From the NCBI GenBank assembly GCA_002841315.1, contig PHEW01000001.1, positions 1 through 64,000 on the forward strand: DNA of 64,000 nt. Reading direction: 5' to 3'. This stretch comes from Actinobacteria bacterium HGW-Actinobacteria-4 (GTDB lineage: Bacteria; Actinomycetota; Actinomycetes; Actinomycetales; Demequinaceae). Positions within the stretch are counted from its first letter, which is position 1. Every line of letters starts with the position of its first letter. The position numbers were made by a program, and so were the translations under genes. Shown in pieces: positions 57,069-64,000 of this stretch. Under the pieces are notes generated by a model. That model searched no databases. It was not told where the DNA came from and saw nothing but the letters and a program-made list of their open reading frames with translations.

Positions 57069-58263
57069 GACTGTCCACGAGCTCGTGCCACGCCACGGCA
57101 CCTCCGGTGAGACTGCGGGCGCTGATGCCTGCCCGTTCCAGCGCCAGTGCCGCCACGGTGGAGCGCACCCCGCTGTGGCAATACACCACGACGTCTCCTG
57201 CGGGCAGGCTCGCGAGCGCACTGCCGTCCATGATCGAGTCGAGTGACAGGTCAATCGCGCCGGGCAGAGCATCGAGCACTCGCTCGGAGGCAAACCGAAT
57301 ATCGATGAGAATCGGGGTGTCCGCGCTGGCGCCCAGGGCACGAGCCAGGGCTGGGGCGGTGATCCTGTCGCTCGAGTGCAGGTGCGCGTCCGGCGCAGAG
57401 GCGTGCGGCTCCGGGGCTGGAGTCTGGAGCCCCGTTTCCTCGTCAGCTCGCGACGATGCGGACCGCAACGCGATCACGCGCTGCGTGGCGTGCAGGTCGT
57501 CAATCATCATCACCTTGCCCAGCAGCGTGGTTCCGGCGCCCACGACCAGTTTGACCGCCTCGACCGCCATGACTGAACCCACGTGCCCGCACAGCGCTCC
57601 GAGCACTCCGCCCGCGGTGCAGGACAGTTCTTCGTCGGCTGAAGGGACCCGGGGAAACAGGTCCCGCAATTGCACAGGGTCAAGCGCCTGCTCGGGCGGC
57701 GGGCTGCCCCAGAACACCGCCACCTGGCCGTAGAACTTCTCGATGGAGCCCCAGACCTCCGGCAACCCAAGTGCCACGCAGGTGTCGTTGACCAGGTAGC
57801 GGGTGGCATAGTTGTCGCTGCCGTCAATCACCAGGTCGTAGGTGCCCAGTATCTGCGCCGCATTGCTCACCGTCAGCCGCGCCGGGTGGGCGATGACCTC
57901 GACGTCGGAATTGATGCCTGCGAGCGCCTGACGCGCGCTCTCGACTTTGAGCCTGCCTAGATCGTGCTCGCCATGAAGGACCTGGCGTTGGAGGTTGGAC
58001 ACGTCCACTGCGTCGTCATCAATCACGCCCAGCGTACCCACGCCCGCGGCGGCCAAGTAGGCGAGCACTGGCGAGCCAAGTCCGCCCGCGCCCACCACTG
58101 CGACCCGCGCGTTGCATAGCCGCCGCTGGCCCACCTCTCCGATCTCGCTCAGGTGCAAATGGCGCACATACCGGGCACGCTGCGCGGCGGTGAGCTCAGG
58201 TCCCGGCTCCACGAGCGCGCGCACACCGGAGCGCGCGCCAGCTTCAGCGCCCATGGCACGCAT
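57055..58263 (-). CDS. moeZ: Adenylyltransferase/sulfurtransferase (MoeB-rhodanese, MoeZ type)
   Basis: About 402 aa. The ThiF/MoeB domain has AVVGAGGLGSPVLAYLAAAG, the ATP-site Arg/Lys (DVSNLQRQVLHGEHDLGRLK) and a Cys-bearing loop ELSCTAGGVLG. The C-terminal ~110 residues are a rhodanese domain with active Cys in VVYCHSGVRST. It adenylates and sulfurates the MoaD C-terminus. There is no zinc CxxC pair, which fits the MoeZ group. The start is uncertain: ATG 58263, 58254 and 58281 are all possible. It is the first gene of the minus-strand Moco operon and divergent from nirK. Confidence 0.88.
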   Translation of the reverse strand: MRAMGAEAGARSGVRALVEPGPELTAAQRARYVRHLHLSEIGEVGQRRLCNARVAVVGAGGLGSPVLAYLAAAGVGTLGVIDDDAVDVSNLQRQVLHGEHDLGRLKVESARQALAGINSDVEVIAHPARLTVSNAAQILGTYDLVIDGSDNYATRYLVNDTCVALGLPEVWGSIEKFYGQVAVFWGSPPPEQALDPVQLRDLFPRVPSADEELSCTAGGVLGALCGHVGSVMAVEAVKLVVGAGTTLLGKVMMIDDLHATQRVIALRSASSRADEETGLQTPAPEPHASAPDAHLHSSDRITAPALARALGASADTPILIDIRFASERVLDALPGAIDLSLDSIMDGSALASLPAGDVVVYCHSGVRSTVAALALERAGISARSLTGGAVAWHELVDSHAHG

Positions 58264-58340
58264 GCCCTCGCTGTGCTGCATCGGGATCCCGTCGCTTCCT
58301 GCCTCATGACCTGTTATCGCGGCCGTGACGCTCCTAGCCT

Positions 58341-58372
58341 CTATGTTCCCATGCTGGCACCATGGGACATAG
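58341..58372. promoter_or_regulatory. Inverted repeat between moeZ and nirK
   Basis: CTATGTTCCCATG at 58341-58353 and CATGGGACATAG at 58361-58372 form a 12-bp inverted repeat with one bulged T and a 7-nt spacer. It lies about 78 bp upstream of the nirK start and equally near moeZ. It is a strong candidate operator; the regulator is unknown. Confidence 0.6.
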
Positions 58373-58449
58373 GTCCCGCACCCACGCTCGCTCGTGCGGC
58401 CTACGGTGGACCGACAGCGCACCATACGCGTCACCTCCAAGGAGCAGTT

Positions 58450-61101
58450 GTGAGAAGAACGTGGCACGTACGCGCCAACCTGCTGGTGCTGGGATGGCTC
58501 GCGCCCGCGGCGGTAGTCGCCATCGCACACCGCGGCCTGCCCATGGCTCAATGGCTGATGATCCACTTCTTGATGCTGGGCGGCGCGACCACAGCCATCT
58601 TGATCTGGAGCGCGCACTTCGCAGAGACCGTGCGGAGGCGTCCCCTCGTAGGCGGCCGACGCTTCCAGTCGATCCGTCTTGGCACGCACACCGTAGGCGC
58701 GATCACTGTCATCGCAGGCCTGCTGATTGAAACGTGGGGGGTGGTGGTCTTTGGTGCCGTCCTCGTGGGCGCTGTGGCGCTGTGGCACACCGCGACCCTG
58801 ATTCATCAGGGCTCAGGCGGGAAGTCGCTTCTTGGCGGCACGTTCAGTTTGATTACCTGGTACTACATGGCCAGCGGCGGCGCGCTCGCGCTCGGCGTGG
58901 TGGGCGGCATCATCCTCGCCAATCCCGCGGTTACCGGGGAAGCTTCCGCGCGTGCCTATCTCGCTCACGTCACGCTCATGCTGCTGGGATGGGTGGGACT
59001 TGCCGTGATCGGCACGCTCGTCACGCTGTGGCCCTCGATGCTCCGGGCGCCGATTGACGAGCGCGCTAGACGGGCCGGACGGCGCGGCGTCGTGATTGCC
59101 TCCATCGCCATCGCCGTGGCCGTGGTGGGAGCGGGCGTGGGACTCCGGCTGGTGTTCATTGTCGGGCTGCTGCTGTACGCCTACGGACTCGCGAGCACCG
59201 GTCTGCCTCACCTACGCACACTCGTGAGCACCGCCGCGGGGACTGCAGCGCGAACCTTTCCACCCCGCGCGATCGCGTTCGCGTGGACGTGGCTGTTCGG
59301 CACGGTGCTGTGGTGGGCAGGCAATCTGCTGACCGCGAGCTCGTGGGCGGAGGCCCAGGTCCGTAGCGCCGGAATCCTGGTCCCGCTGCTCGTCGGATTC
59401 GCCGCTCAGGTGCTGCTCGGCGCGTTGAGCCACCTCACCGCGGTAGTACTGGGCGGCGGGCCACGGGGCAGCGCGCACGCCCGGGAGGTGCTGAACAAGG
59501 CAGGCGACGCGAGGCTGATTGTCATCAATGCGAGCCTGCTGACCTACGTGCTGTGGCACGTGAGTTGGGTGCGAGTGGGCACTTCGATCCTGGTGCTCGC
59601 GGCGCTCATCATGACGTTCGTACTCATTGTCAGGGCCGCCTTCGTAGCGAGGAAATTTCATGGCGACGAACACAAGGGTCTGCCCGTCGACGTTGACCGC
59701 GCGCAAACAGTCGCGGATGCAGCAGCAAGCGTTCCCGCGCCCAGCTCTTCCGTGCGTTCCCGGTGGCTCGCCGTGGGAGTCGTGGCCGCGGTGGTGGTCG
59801 GAGGTGTCGCGATGGACCCGGTTGCCGCTGGCCTCGGCACGAGCGGCACCGTAAACGTCACCGCGACGGGCAACACTGTCGAGGTCAGCGTTGACGCCGT
59901 AGGCATGAGATTCGAGCCGGCCTTCGTTGAGGTCCAGGCTGGAGACCGGCTGGTGATCACGGTGACCAACACCGATACGACCGTGCATGACTTGGTGCTG
60001 GACACCGGCGCCAGCTCCGGGCGGCTGGGCCCGGGCCAAACCGCGCAGATCGATGTGGGGATCGTTGGCCGCAGCATCGACGGTTGGTGCTCCGTGGCTG
60101 GCCACCGCCAGATGGGCATGACCTTTGACATTGTGGTGCTCGGCGCGCAAGCCCCGCACAGCGCGCCCGGCGACGGCCAACCCGGCGAGACCACGGCATC
60201 GGCCGCTGACGACATGGACCTGATGGCCGCTCCTGCACCAGGCTTTGTCCCCTTTGACGCGACCTTGCCACCGGTTGAAGGCGCCACTGTTCACCGCCGC
60301 ACCTTCACGGTGAGCGAGTTCCAGCGCGAGGTTGCCCCCGGCGTGATGCAAGAGGTGTGGGCGTTCAACGAGTCGGTGCCGGGACCCGTATTGCGGGGCA
60401 AGGTGGGTGACACGTTCGAGATCACCCTGATCAATGAGGGCTCGATGGGACATTCGATCGACTTCCACGCAGGCGCGAATGCCCCGGATGAAGTGATGCG
60501 CACCATCGAGCCCGGCGAGTCCCTGGTGTACACCTTCACAGCGGATCGCGCCGGAATCTGGCTCTACCACTGCGCCACGGCGCCGATGTCATTGCACATC
60601 GCCAACGGCATGTTCGGCGCCGTGATCATCGACCCCCCAGACCTGCCGGTCGTGGATCGCGAGTTCGTGGTGGTGCAGTCCGAAGGTTACTTTGGCGCAC
60701 AAGGCGAGATCGCCAACGCGGAGACACTGATGGCCGGCCAGCCGGACACCGTGGTATTCAACGGCTACGCCAACCAGTACGTGCACGCGCCGTGGGAAGT
60801 GGCTGTGGGCGAGCGCATCCGCGTATGGGTGCTCGCAGCCGGACCCTCCCGCTCAAGCTCGTTCCACGTGGTGGGCTCGCAATTCGACACCGTCTACTCC
60901 GAGGGTGCGTACCTGCTGGGCAGCGCCGCGGGACCGGCGGCCCATGGTGGCGCCCAGGTGTTGGGGCTCCATGCAGCGCAGGGAGGCTTCGTGGAGTTCG
61001 TTTTGCCGGAGCCGGGTACATACCCGTTCGTGACCCACGTGATGATCGACATGGAGCGCGGCGCGATGGGCCTGATCGTGGCGACCGATGACGCCACCTA
61101 G
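58450..61101 (+). CDS. nirK: Membrane-anchored copper nitrite reductase with extra cupredoxin domain
   Basis: An 883-aa fusion starting at GTG 58450 behind AAGGAG. Residues 1-400 hold about ten hydrophobic helices with His in several (IHFLMLGGATTAI, LAHVTLMLLGWVGL), resembling NnrS-like or heme-copper-type membrane domains. A further helix lies near 437-460. Residues ~470-565 are a cupredoxin with type-1 copper ligands His513, Cys547, His552 and Met557 (or Met555). Residues ~612-883 are a NirK-type copper nitrite reductase: HSIDFHA (His668, Asp671, His673), YHCATAPMSLH (His707, Cys708, His716), Met721, plus His779 and His806. So both type-1 and type-2 copper sites and the catalytic Asp/His appear intact. 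It should reduce nitrite to NO outside the membrane. Confidence 0.85.
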   Translation: MRRTWHVRANLLVLGWLAPAAVVAIAHRGLPMAQWLMIHFLMLGGATTAILIWSAHFAETVRRRPLVGGRRFQSIRLGTHTVGAITVIAGLLIETWGVVVFGAVLVGAVALWHTATLIHQGSGGKSLLGGTFSLITWYYMASGGALALGVVGGIILANPAVTGEASARAYLAHVTLMLLGWVGLAVIGTLVTLWPSMLRAPIDERARRAGRRGVVIASIAIAVAVVGAGVGLRLVFIVGLLLYAYGLASTGLPHLRTLVSTAAGTAARTFPPRAIAFAWTWLFGTVLWWAGNLLTASSWAEAQVRSAGILVPLLVGFAAQVLLGALSHLTAVVLGGGPRGSAHAREVLNKAGDARLIVINASLLTYVLWHVSWVRVGTSILVLAALIMTFVLIVRAAFVARKFHGDEHKGLPVDVDRAQTVADAAASVPAPSSSVRSRWLAVGVVAAVVVGGVAMDPVAAGLGTSGTVNVTATGNTVEVSVDAVGMRFEPAFVEVQAGDRLVITVTNTDTTVHDLVLDTGASSGRLGPGQTAQIDVGIVGRSIDGWCSVAGHRQMGMTFDIVVLGAQAPHSAPGDGQPGETTASAADDMDLMAAPAPGFVPFDATLPPVEGATVHRRTFTVSEFQREVAPGVMQEVWAFNESVPGPVLRGKVGDTFEITLINEGSMGHSIDFHAGANAPDEVMRTIEPGESLVYTFTADRAGIWLYHCATAPMSLHIANGMFGAVIIDPPDLPVVDREFVVVQSEGYFGAQGEIANAETLMAGQPDTVVFNGYANQYVHAPWEVAVGERIRVWVLAAGPSRSSSFHVVGSQFDTVYSEGAYLLGSAAGPAAHGGAQVLGLHAAQGGFVEFVLPEPGTYPFVTHVMIDMERGAMGLIVATDDAT

Positions 61102-61135
61102 CCTCGCCGCCATGGCTGCGTGCTAGTTTTCGAGC

Positions 61136-61963
61136 ATGCATGCCACCGCGCGAGCGCGCTCACGCCAGTGGACGCACACTGTCGCCGTTGCCGCGTCGAG
61201 CGCAGCGGTACTCGCTATCCTCTCTGCGTGCCAAGCTCCCTCCAGCGAGGCCGCCGTCACCGAGATTGCCGTCGCGGCCGCGAGCGACCTGAGACCAGCG
61301 TTCGAGGAGATAGGGGTGGCCTTCACCGCTGAGACTGGAGTGCGTGTCACCTTCTCCTTTGGCTCGTCTGGTCAACTCGCTGAACAGATCGCGAACGGTG
61401 CCCCATTCGACGCTTTCGCGTCCGCCGATCCGCGCTACGTGGATCGCGTGACAGGCGCGGGGCGCGCAGATCCCGGCTCGGCCCGCGAGTTTGCCATCGG
61501 ACTGCTCGCCGTATGGAGCTCGCCTACCATCACCGCGCCGGCCACCTTCGAAGACGTGGCTAGCAACGACTATGAGCGAATCGTGATCGCCAGTCCCGAT
61601 CACGCACCGTACGGTGCTGCGGCGATGGAAGCTCTCGATGCCGCCGGACTCACCACCGCGGTCAAGGATCGCCTCATCTACGGCCAGAGCGCCGCCGACG
61701 CATTCCGAATCGCGGCCTCGGGCAACGCTGACATCGTGATTGCGCCACTGTCCTTAGCAATCGCGGACGGAGGCCCGTACATCGAAGTCCCGCGCGAGCT
61801 CTACTCGCCACTGCAGCAGACCATCATCGTGACGACCGGGGAAACACGGGCCGATGCCGCAGCCGGGTTCGCCGCCTACCTCGCCAGTGCCGGTGCGCGC
61901 GAGATTCTGGAGGCCTACGGCTTCATCGTCGACCACGGCGCCAACGAGGCAAGCGATGGATGA
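61136..61963 (+). CDS. modA: Molybdate-binding lipoprotein ModA
   Basis: A 275-aa lipoprotein: N-terminal signal with lipobox (AILSACQA), then the ModA pattern EIAVAAASDLRPAFEEIG, VTFSFGSSGQLAEQIANGAPFDAFASAD and YGQSAADAFRIAASGNADIVIAPLS. It captures molybdate for ModBC. It lies 34 bp after nirK and may be co-transcribed with it, tying molybdenum import to nitrogen-oxide respiration. Confidence 0.92.
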   Translation: MHATARARSRQWTHTVAVAASSAAVLAILSACQAPSSEAAVTEIAVAAASDLRPAFEEIGVAFTAETGVRVTFSFGSSGQLAEQIANGAPFDAFASADPRYVDRVTGAGRADPGSAREFAIGLLAVWSSPTITAPATFEDVASNDYERIVIASPDHAPYGAAAMEALDAAGLTTAVKDRLIYGQSAADAFRIAASGNADIVIAPLSLAIADGGPYIEVPRELYSPLQQTIIVTTGETRADAAAGFAAYLASAGAREILEAYGFIVDHGANEASDG

Positions 61964-62615
61964 CTGGTTCCCTCTGTTGTTGTCGCTTCGTGTCGCGACC
62001 ATGGCGACGCTAGTGGCTACGACGTTGGGCATCGCACTTGCATACCTCCTCGCCAAGGGTCGCTTTCGAGGGCGCGGGCTGCTCGAGGCCATCATCACGC
62101 TTCCGATCGTGCTTCCTCCCACAGTGCTGGGGTTCTACCTCTTGACGCTCCTGGGCGTGAACAGCGGGATCGGCCGTGCCTGGGAACGCGTGTTCGGCGG
62201 TCCATTAGTGTTCACAGAGACCGCTGCCGTCATCGCCGCCTCGATCTCCGCGCTGCCCTTTGTGGTGCGCACGGCGCGAGCAGCCATCGAGGGGGTTGAC
62301 TCACGGCTCGAGGCGCTTGCGAGAGTCGCCGGCCATTCCGAATGGCACGTAGCCCGGCTCGTGACCCTCCCGCTAGCTAGGCGCGGCCTTGCCGCCGGAG
62401 TTGCGCTTGGATTCGCGCGCGCGCTGGGCGACTTTGGCGCGACCATCATGGTCGCGGGCAACATTCCTGGCCAAACCCAGACGTTGCCCATTGCCGTCTA
62501 CGACGCCACTCAAGCTGGCGATTACGGCACCGCCCACGTGGGTTCGCTGATCTTGGCTGCCATCGCCATCGTGGTGCTCCTGGCAATCTCTCAGTTTGCG
62601 GACAGGCGCATATGA
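61956..62615 (+). CDS. modB: Molybdate ABC transporter permease ModB
   Basis: A 219-aa permease with five or six helices and the ModB signatures LPIVLPPTVLGFYLL and GFARALGDFGATIMVAGNIPGQTQTL. ATG 61956 overlaps the modA end by 8 nt and modC by 4 nt. Confidence 0.94.
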   Translation: MDDWFPLLLSLRVATMATLVATTLGIALAYLLAKGRFRGRGLLEAIITLPIVLPPTVLGFYLLTLLGVNSGIGRAWERVFGGPLVFTETAAVIAASISALPFVVRTARAAIEGVDSRLEALARVAGHSEWHVARLVTLPLARRGLAAGVALGFARALGDFGATIMVAGNIPGQTQTLPIAVYDATQAGDYGTAHVGSLILAAIAIVVLLAISQFADRRI

Positions 62616-63337
62616 GCAATGTGACCATCACCGCAACAACGGCCACCGGAGGATCATCCGTCCACGCTGATTTCGTGGCGGGACCCGGCATCACCGCGCT
62701 GTTTGGCCCCTCCGGCGCCGGCAAGAGCGTCACTCTTGCGACGATCGCCGGCCTGCTCCGGCCCGTGACGGGTACCGTCACGATCGAAGGCACGGTAGTC
62801 GCCGACGCTGCCGCCGGTATCCATATGCGCACACAAGAGCGGCGACTCGGAATGGTCTTTCAAGACGCGGCATTGCTATCGCACCGCTCTCCCCTCGACA
62901 ACGTCGCGCTGGCCGTACGCGGCGGCGCGGGTGGGCGCGAACGCCGCGAGGTTGCGCGATCGTGGCTTGAGCGCGTCCAGGCGGGGCACCTCGCGCACGC
63001 ACCAACTGCGGCACTATCCGGAGGCGAGCGCCAGCGAGTTGCCCTCGCGCGGGCTCTCGCCGGAGACCCTCGACTGCTGCTCCTGGATGAGCCCTTCAGC
63101 GCGCTCGACCATCACACCCGCGTTGCCCTGCGCCAGCTCGTGCTCGACATCGTCGCCGATCAAGACATCGCCGCGCTACTGGTCACCCACGATGTCGACG
63201 ACATCCTGGCTCTTGCCACGAGCGTCGTGGTCTTTGAGCCCGGTCGCACTGAAGGTACCTACGCTGTGAATGCGCGTGACGTGCCTGCGCTACTGCGAGA
63301 CATGAGGGTCACTCCCCACGGCGACCCGGGACCTTAG
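62612..63337 (+). CDS. modC: Molybdate ABC transporter ATPase ModC
   Basis: A 241-aa ATPase: Walker A GPSGAGKSVT, Q-loop GMVFQDAALLSHRSPLDNV, signature LSGGERQRVA, Walker B LLLLDEPFSALDH and switch VTHDVDD. It lacks the C-terminal molbindin (TOBE) domains of E. coli ModC, so it should not be regulated by bound molybdate in that way. Confidence 0.92.
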   Translation: MSNVTITATTATGGSSVHADFVAGPGITALFGPSGAGKSVTLATIAGLLRPVTGTVTIEGTVVADAAAGIHMRTQERRLGMVFQDAALLSHRSPLDNVALAVRGGAGGRERREVARSWLERVQAGHLAHAPTAALSGGERQRVALARALAGDPRLLLLDEPFSALDHHTRVALRQLVLDIVADQDIAALLVTHDVDDILALATSVVVFEPGRTEGTYAVNARDVPALLRDMRVTPHGDPGP

Positions 63338-63394
63338 GCCCCCCATAAGTTACGCAAGCGTAGGTTAGCCTTGGTAGAACAGAGAGGCTCCCCC

Positions 63395-64000
63395 GTGACA
63401 GCCCACCCCGATGCGCTCGCTCCTGTCCCCCTCCCCACCCGACTGCGCCTGCCGCTTCCCACCGTCATTCAAGGCGGCATGGGTGTGGGTGTGAGTTCGT
63501 GGCGGCTCGCGTCGCAGGTTGCGCAGGCGGGCCAGCTGGGCGTGGTGTCCGGCACCGCGCTGGACCTGGTGCTGGCCCGCCGACTCCAAGACGGCGACCC
63601 CACGGGCGAGTTTCGCCGCGCGCTGGCCGCCTTCCCCGTGCCGGGCGTTGCCGAACGCACCCTTGCCATCTACTTCAAGCCTGGAGGCAGGGCACCTGGG
63701 ACTCCGTACCGCCCCACGCCCCGGCTGTCGATGAATCCGCGTCCCGTCGCTCAAGAACTCACCATCCTGGGCAACTTCGTGGAAGTGTGGCTCGCAAAAG
63801 AGGGCCACGACGGCTTGGTGGGCGTCAACTACCTCGAGAAGATTCAGATGGCCACGCCCGCGTCCGCCTACGGCGCGATGCTCGCCGGGGTCGACTACGT
63901 GCTGATGGGTGCCGGCTTGCCCCGCGACATCCCGCACCTGCTCGACGAACTCGCCCAGCATCGGCCGGTGTCGTTGCCCGTCCACGTCGCTGGCGGCGCG
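63395..64000 (+). CDS. Nitronate monooxygenase-like FMN protein, 3' end cut
   Basis: An open frame from GTG 63395 runs off the window (202 codons seen). It begins with RLRLPLPTVIQGGMGVGVSSW, the FMN-binding start of the nitronate monooxygenase/FabK group, and continues with GQLGVVSGTAL, VGVNYLEKIQMATPASAYGAMLAGVDYVLMGAG and a VAGGA at the edge. The usual reaction is oxidation of nitronates such as propionate-3-nitronate. Upstream AGAGAGG is a likely ribosome site. Its place after nirK-modABC may be coincidental. Confidence 0.8.
   Translation, partial: MTAHPDALAPVPLPTRLRLPLPTVIQGGMGVGVSSWRLASQVAQAGQLGVVSGTALDLVLARRLQDGDPTGEFRRALAAFPVPGVAERTLAIYFKPGGRAPGTPYRPTPRLSMNPRPVAQELTILGNFVEVWLAKEGHDGLVGVNYLEKIQMATPASAYGAMLAGVDYVLMGAGLPRDIPHLLDELAQHRPVSLPVHVAGGA

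Noticed and set aside
63356-63380. A DtxR/IdeR-like iron box (TAGGTTAGCCT) before the nitronate monooxygenase-like gene
   Set aside because: Only the left half matches the palindromic consensus; the right half does not.

Overview
The window is high-GC, densely packed bacterial chromosome with many 4-nt ATGA/GTGA gene overlaps. The gene set is actinobacterial: Lsr2, CarD, DUF3027, DUF3263, DUF4031, DUF4032, a SenX3/RegX3-type phosphate system, CIRCE-controlled groEL, and the conserved order carD-ispD-ispF-cysS-rlmB with an LpqE-like lipoprotein beside carD, as in mycobacteria. A member of the Micrococcales is my best guess. Genus cannot be set from the sequence alone.

Layout. 1-10.8 kb: the tail of a secreted CAP-domain protein, an MFS exporter, DUF3027 and cold-shock genes, an HD-type protein lacking its motif Asp, a copper-related HMA/SafE/cupredoxin fusion, a three-gene ABC-2 exporter operon, and groEL behind two tandem CIRCE elements. 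10.8-17.6 kb: uracil-DNA glycosylase; a three-gene SipW-type export operon (small exported protein, dedicated signal peptidase, larger exported protein) behind three CRP/GlxR-like sites and next to tRNA-Thr(TGT); tandem DsbA-like proteins with a MauE/DoxX partner; and a membrane Ser/Thr kinase. 17.7-24.4 kb: an orphan sugar-ABC ATPase (MsiK type), DUF4032 and the carD operon. 24.5-32 kb: LpqE-like lipoprotein, pstSCAB, regX3/senX3 and phoU with two PHO boxes. 32-37 kb: gpmA, lactonase, lsr2, a 57-aa membrane peptide, lysS and nadC.

37.2-41.1 kb is a sulfur (persulfide) module set between nadC and nadB. It encodes a CsoR-family repressor with two Cys but no copper His (CstR type), a CoA-disulfide-reductase/rhodanese fusion, and two matching ATACC-N6-GGTAT operators. 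A PrsW-type protease and a single-TM protein lie between them.

42.9-63.3 kb is a compact nitrate-respiration and denitrification island. It holds narKGHJI plus DUF2249; an ArsR-like regulator with conserved cysteines; a complete molybdenum-cofactor set (mog, moaE, moaA / moaD, mobA-DUF6457, moaC, moeA, moeZ); an 883-aa membrane-anchored copper nitrite reductase with an extra cupredoxin domain; and modABC for molybdate import. Together these would import nitrate, reduce it to nitrite at the bis-MGD enzyme NarG, and reduce nitrite to NO outside the membrane, while making and metallating their own cofactor. No NO reductase gene is in the window. It ends inside a nitronate-monooxygenase-like gene.

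The only stretch above 300 bp without a protein gene (13449-13807) holds the CRP-like sites and tRNA-Thr.
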